Source: Leishmania donovani
Lineage: Eukaryota; Euglenozoa; Kinetoplastea; Trypanosomatida; Trypanosomatidae
Length of the DNA stretch: 64,000 nt
Assembly (NCBI RefSeq): GCF_000227135.1
Contig: NC_018245.1
Coordinates: forward strand, 600,095 to 664,094
Direction of reading: 5' to 3'
In this document: positions 63,853 to 64,000 of the stretch, one piece after another
Numbering within the stretch: the stretch's first letter is position 1
Layout: every line of letters begins with the position of its first letter
The notes under the pieces: generated by a model
Told to the model about the DNA's origin: nothing
Seen by the model: only the letters and a program-made list of their open reading frames with translations
The model's database searches: none
Position numbers and translations under genes: made by a program

Positions 63853-64000
63853 ATGAGCTCCAAAAAGTACGAGCTGGACGCCGCCGCGTTCGAGGACAAG
63901 CCCGAGAGCCATTCCGATGCGGAGATGACCCCACAGAAGCCTCAGCGCCGCCAGTCTGTGCTGTCGAAGGCCGTGAGCGAGCATGATGAACGCGCGACGG
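63853..64000 (+). CDS. P-type plasma-membrane H+-ATPase, N-terminal 49 codons (3' end beyond window)
   Basis: The ATG at 63853 opens MSSKKYELDAAAFEDKPESH and continues with QKPQRRQSVLSKAVSEHDER up to the window edge. I recognise this as the cytosolic N-terminus of the Leishmania plasma-membrane proton pump (H1A/H1B genes, a tandem pair in the species I know). These P3-type ATPases export H+ and help parasites live in acidic compartments. No catalytic motif (DKTGT, TGES) lies within this fragment, so the assignment rests on matching the N-terminus from memory. The RRQS motif is a possible phosphorylation site. The nearby polypyrimidine-AG supports this start. Confidence 0.75.
   Translation, partial: MSSKKYELDAAAFEDKPESHSDAEMTPQKPQRRQSVLSKAVSEHDERAT

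Noticed and set aside
1..64000. tRNA, rRNA, snoRNA or CRISPR features
   Set aside because: I looked for tRNA box-B-like motifs (GGTTCGA type) and for regularly spaced direct repeats and saw none. snoRNAs cannot be judged by eye, so their absence is not claimed.

Overview
This window looks like nuclear DNA from a Leishmania-type trypanosomatid. Every supported gene is an intron-free ORF on the plus strand. Genes are separated by long pyrimidine-rich, CA/TA-microsatellite-rich spacers with polypyrimidine-AG trans-splice acceptors just upstream of the ATGs. Between the genes lie degenerate ingi/L1Tc-type retroposon remnants and SIDER-like repeats. The last 148 bases begin a gene whose N-terminus matches what I remember of the Leishmania plasma-membrane P-type H+-ATPase (H1A/H1B). 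From memory this would place the window on the chromosome 18 equivalent, which I could not check. I cannot assign the species.

Layout: 1-1074, 3' end of a one-TM conserved protein. 1654-2163, ribosomal protein L34, broken by an assembly gap. 3499-6360, a 953-aa low-complexity protein. 8539-11229, a Pumilio/PUF RNA-binding protein. 11230-22140, almost 11 kb without a convincing gene, with a 985-base gap and a SIDER-like repeat. 22141-25506, a large J-domain protein. 26680-27075, a minus-strand SIDER-like element. 27574-28275, a probably myristoylated EF-hand protein. 28276-34314, 6 kb of gene-free spacer. 34315-40458, a 2047-aa nucleotidyltransferase (non-canonical poly(A)/uridylyl-transferase type). 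41.2-47.2 kb, a repeat island: a minus-strand degenerate ingi-like retroposon followed by tandem SIDER-like copies, cut by four 99-base gaps. 47906-50638, a WDR60-like dynein-2 intermediate chain. 51342-52490, a TraB/GumN-like mitochondrial candidate. 54063-54977, the Fe-S half of the complex I 75-kDa subunit. 57245-57799, DPH4. 58858-62265, a 1135-aa protein with repeated modules. 63853-end, the H+-ATPase start.

The genes do not form a functional operon. They look like one stretch of a directional polycistronic unit, with mixed functions: translation (L34, DPH4), mRNA control (PUF, nucleotidyltransferase), flagellar transport (WDR60-like), mitochondrial respiration (NDUFS1-like) and ion transport. 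Expression control is expected after transcription, which fits the long spacers and SIDER-like repeats.

The assembly is unreliable at several points. L34 contains a copied piece of its own 3' flank. A 326-bp block at 14.0-14.3 kb is an exact inverted copy of 42.8-43.1 kb. Several gaps separate contigs that overlap identically by 235-422 bp, and one contig begins and ends with the same 313 bp, the mark of a collapsed 888-bp tandem array. The most interesting biology is the PUF protein, whose eight RNA-recognition triplets match human Pumilio; the giant nucleotidyltransferase; the complex I subunit lacking its C-terminal half; and the modular 1135-aa protein.
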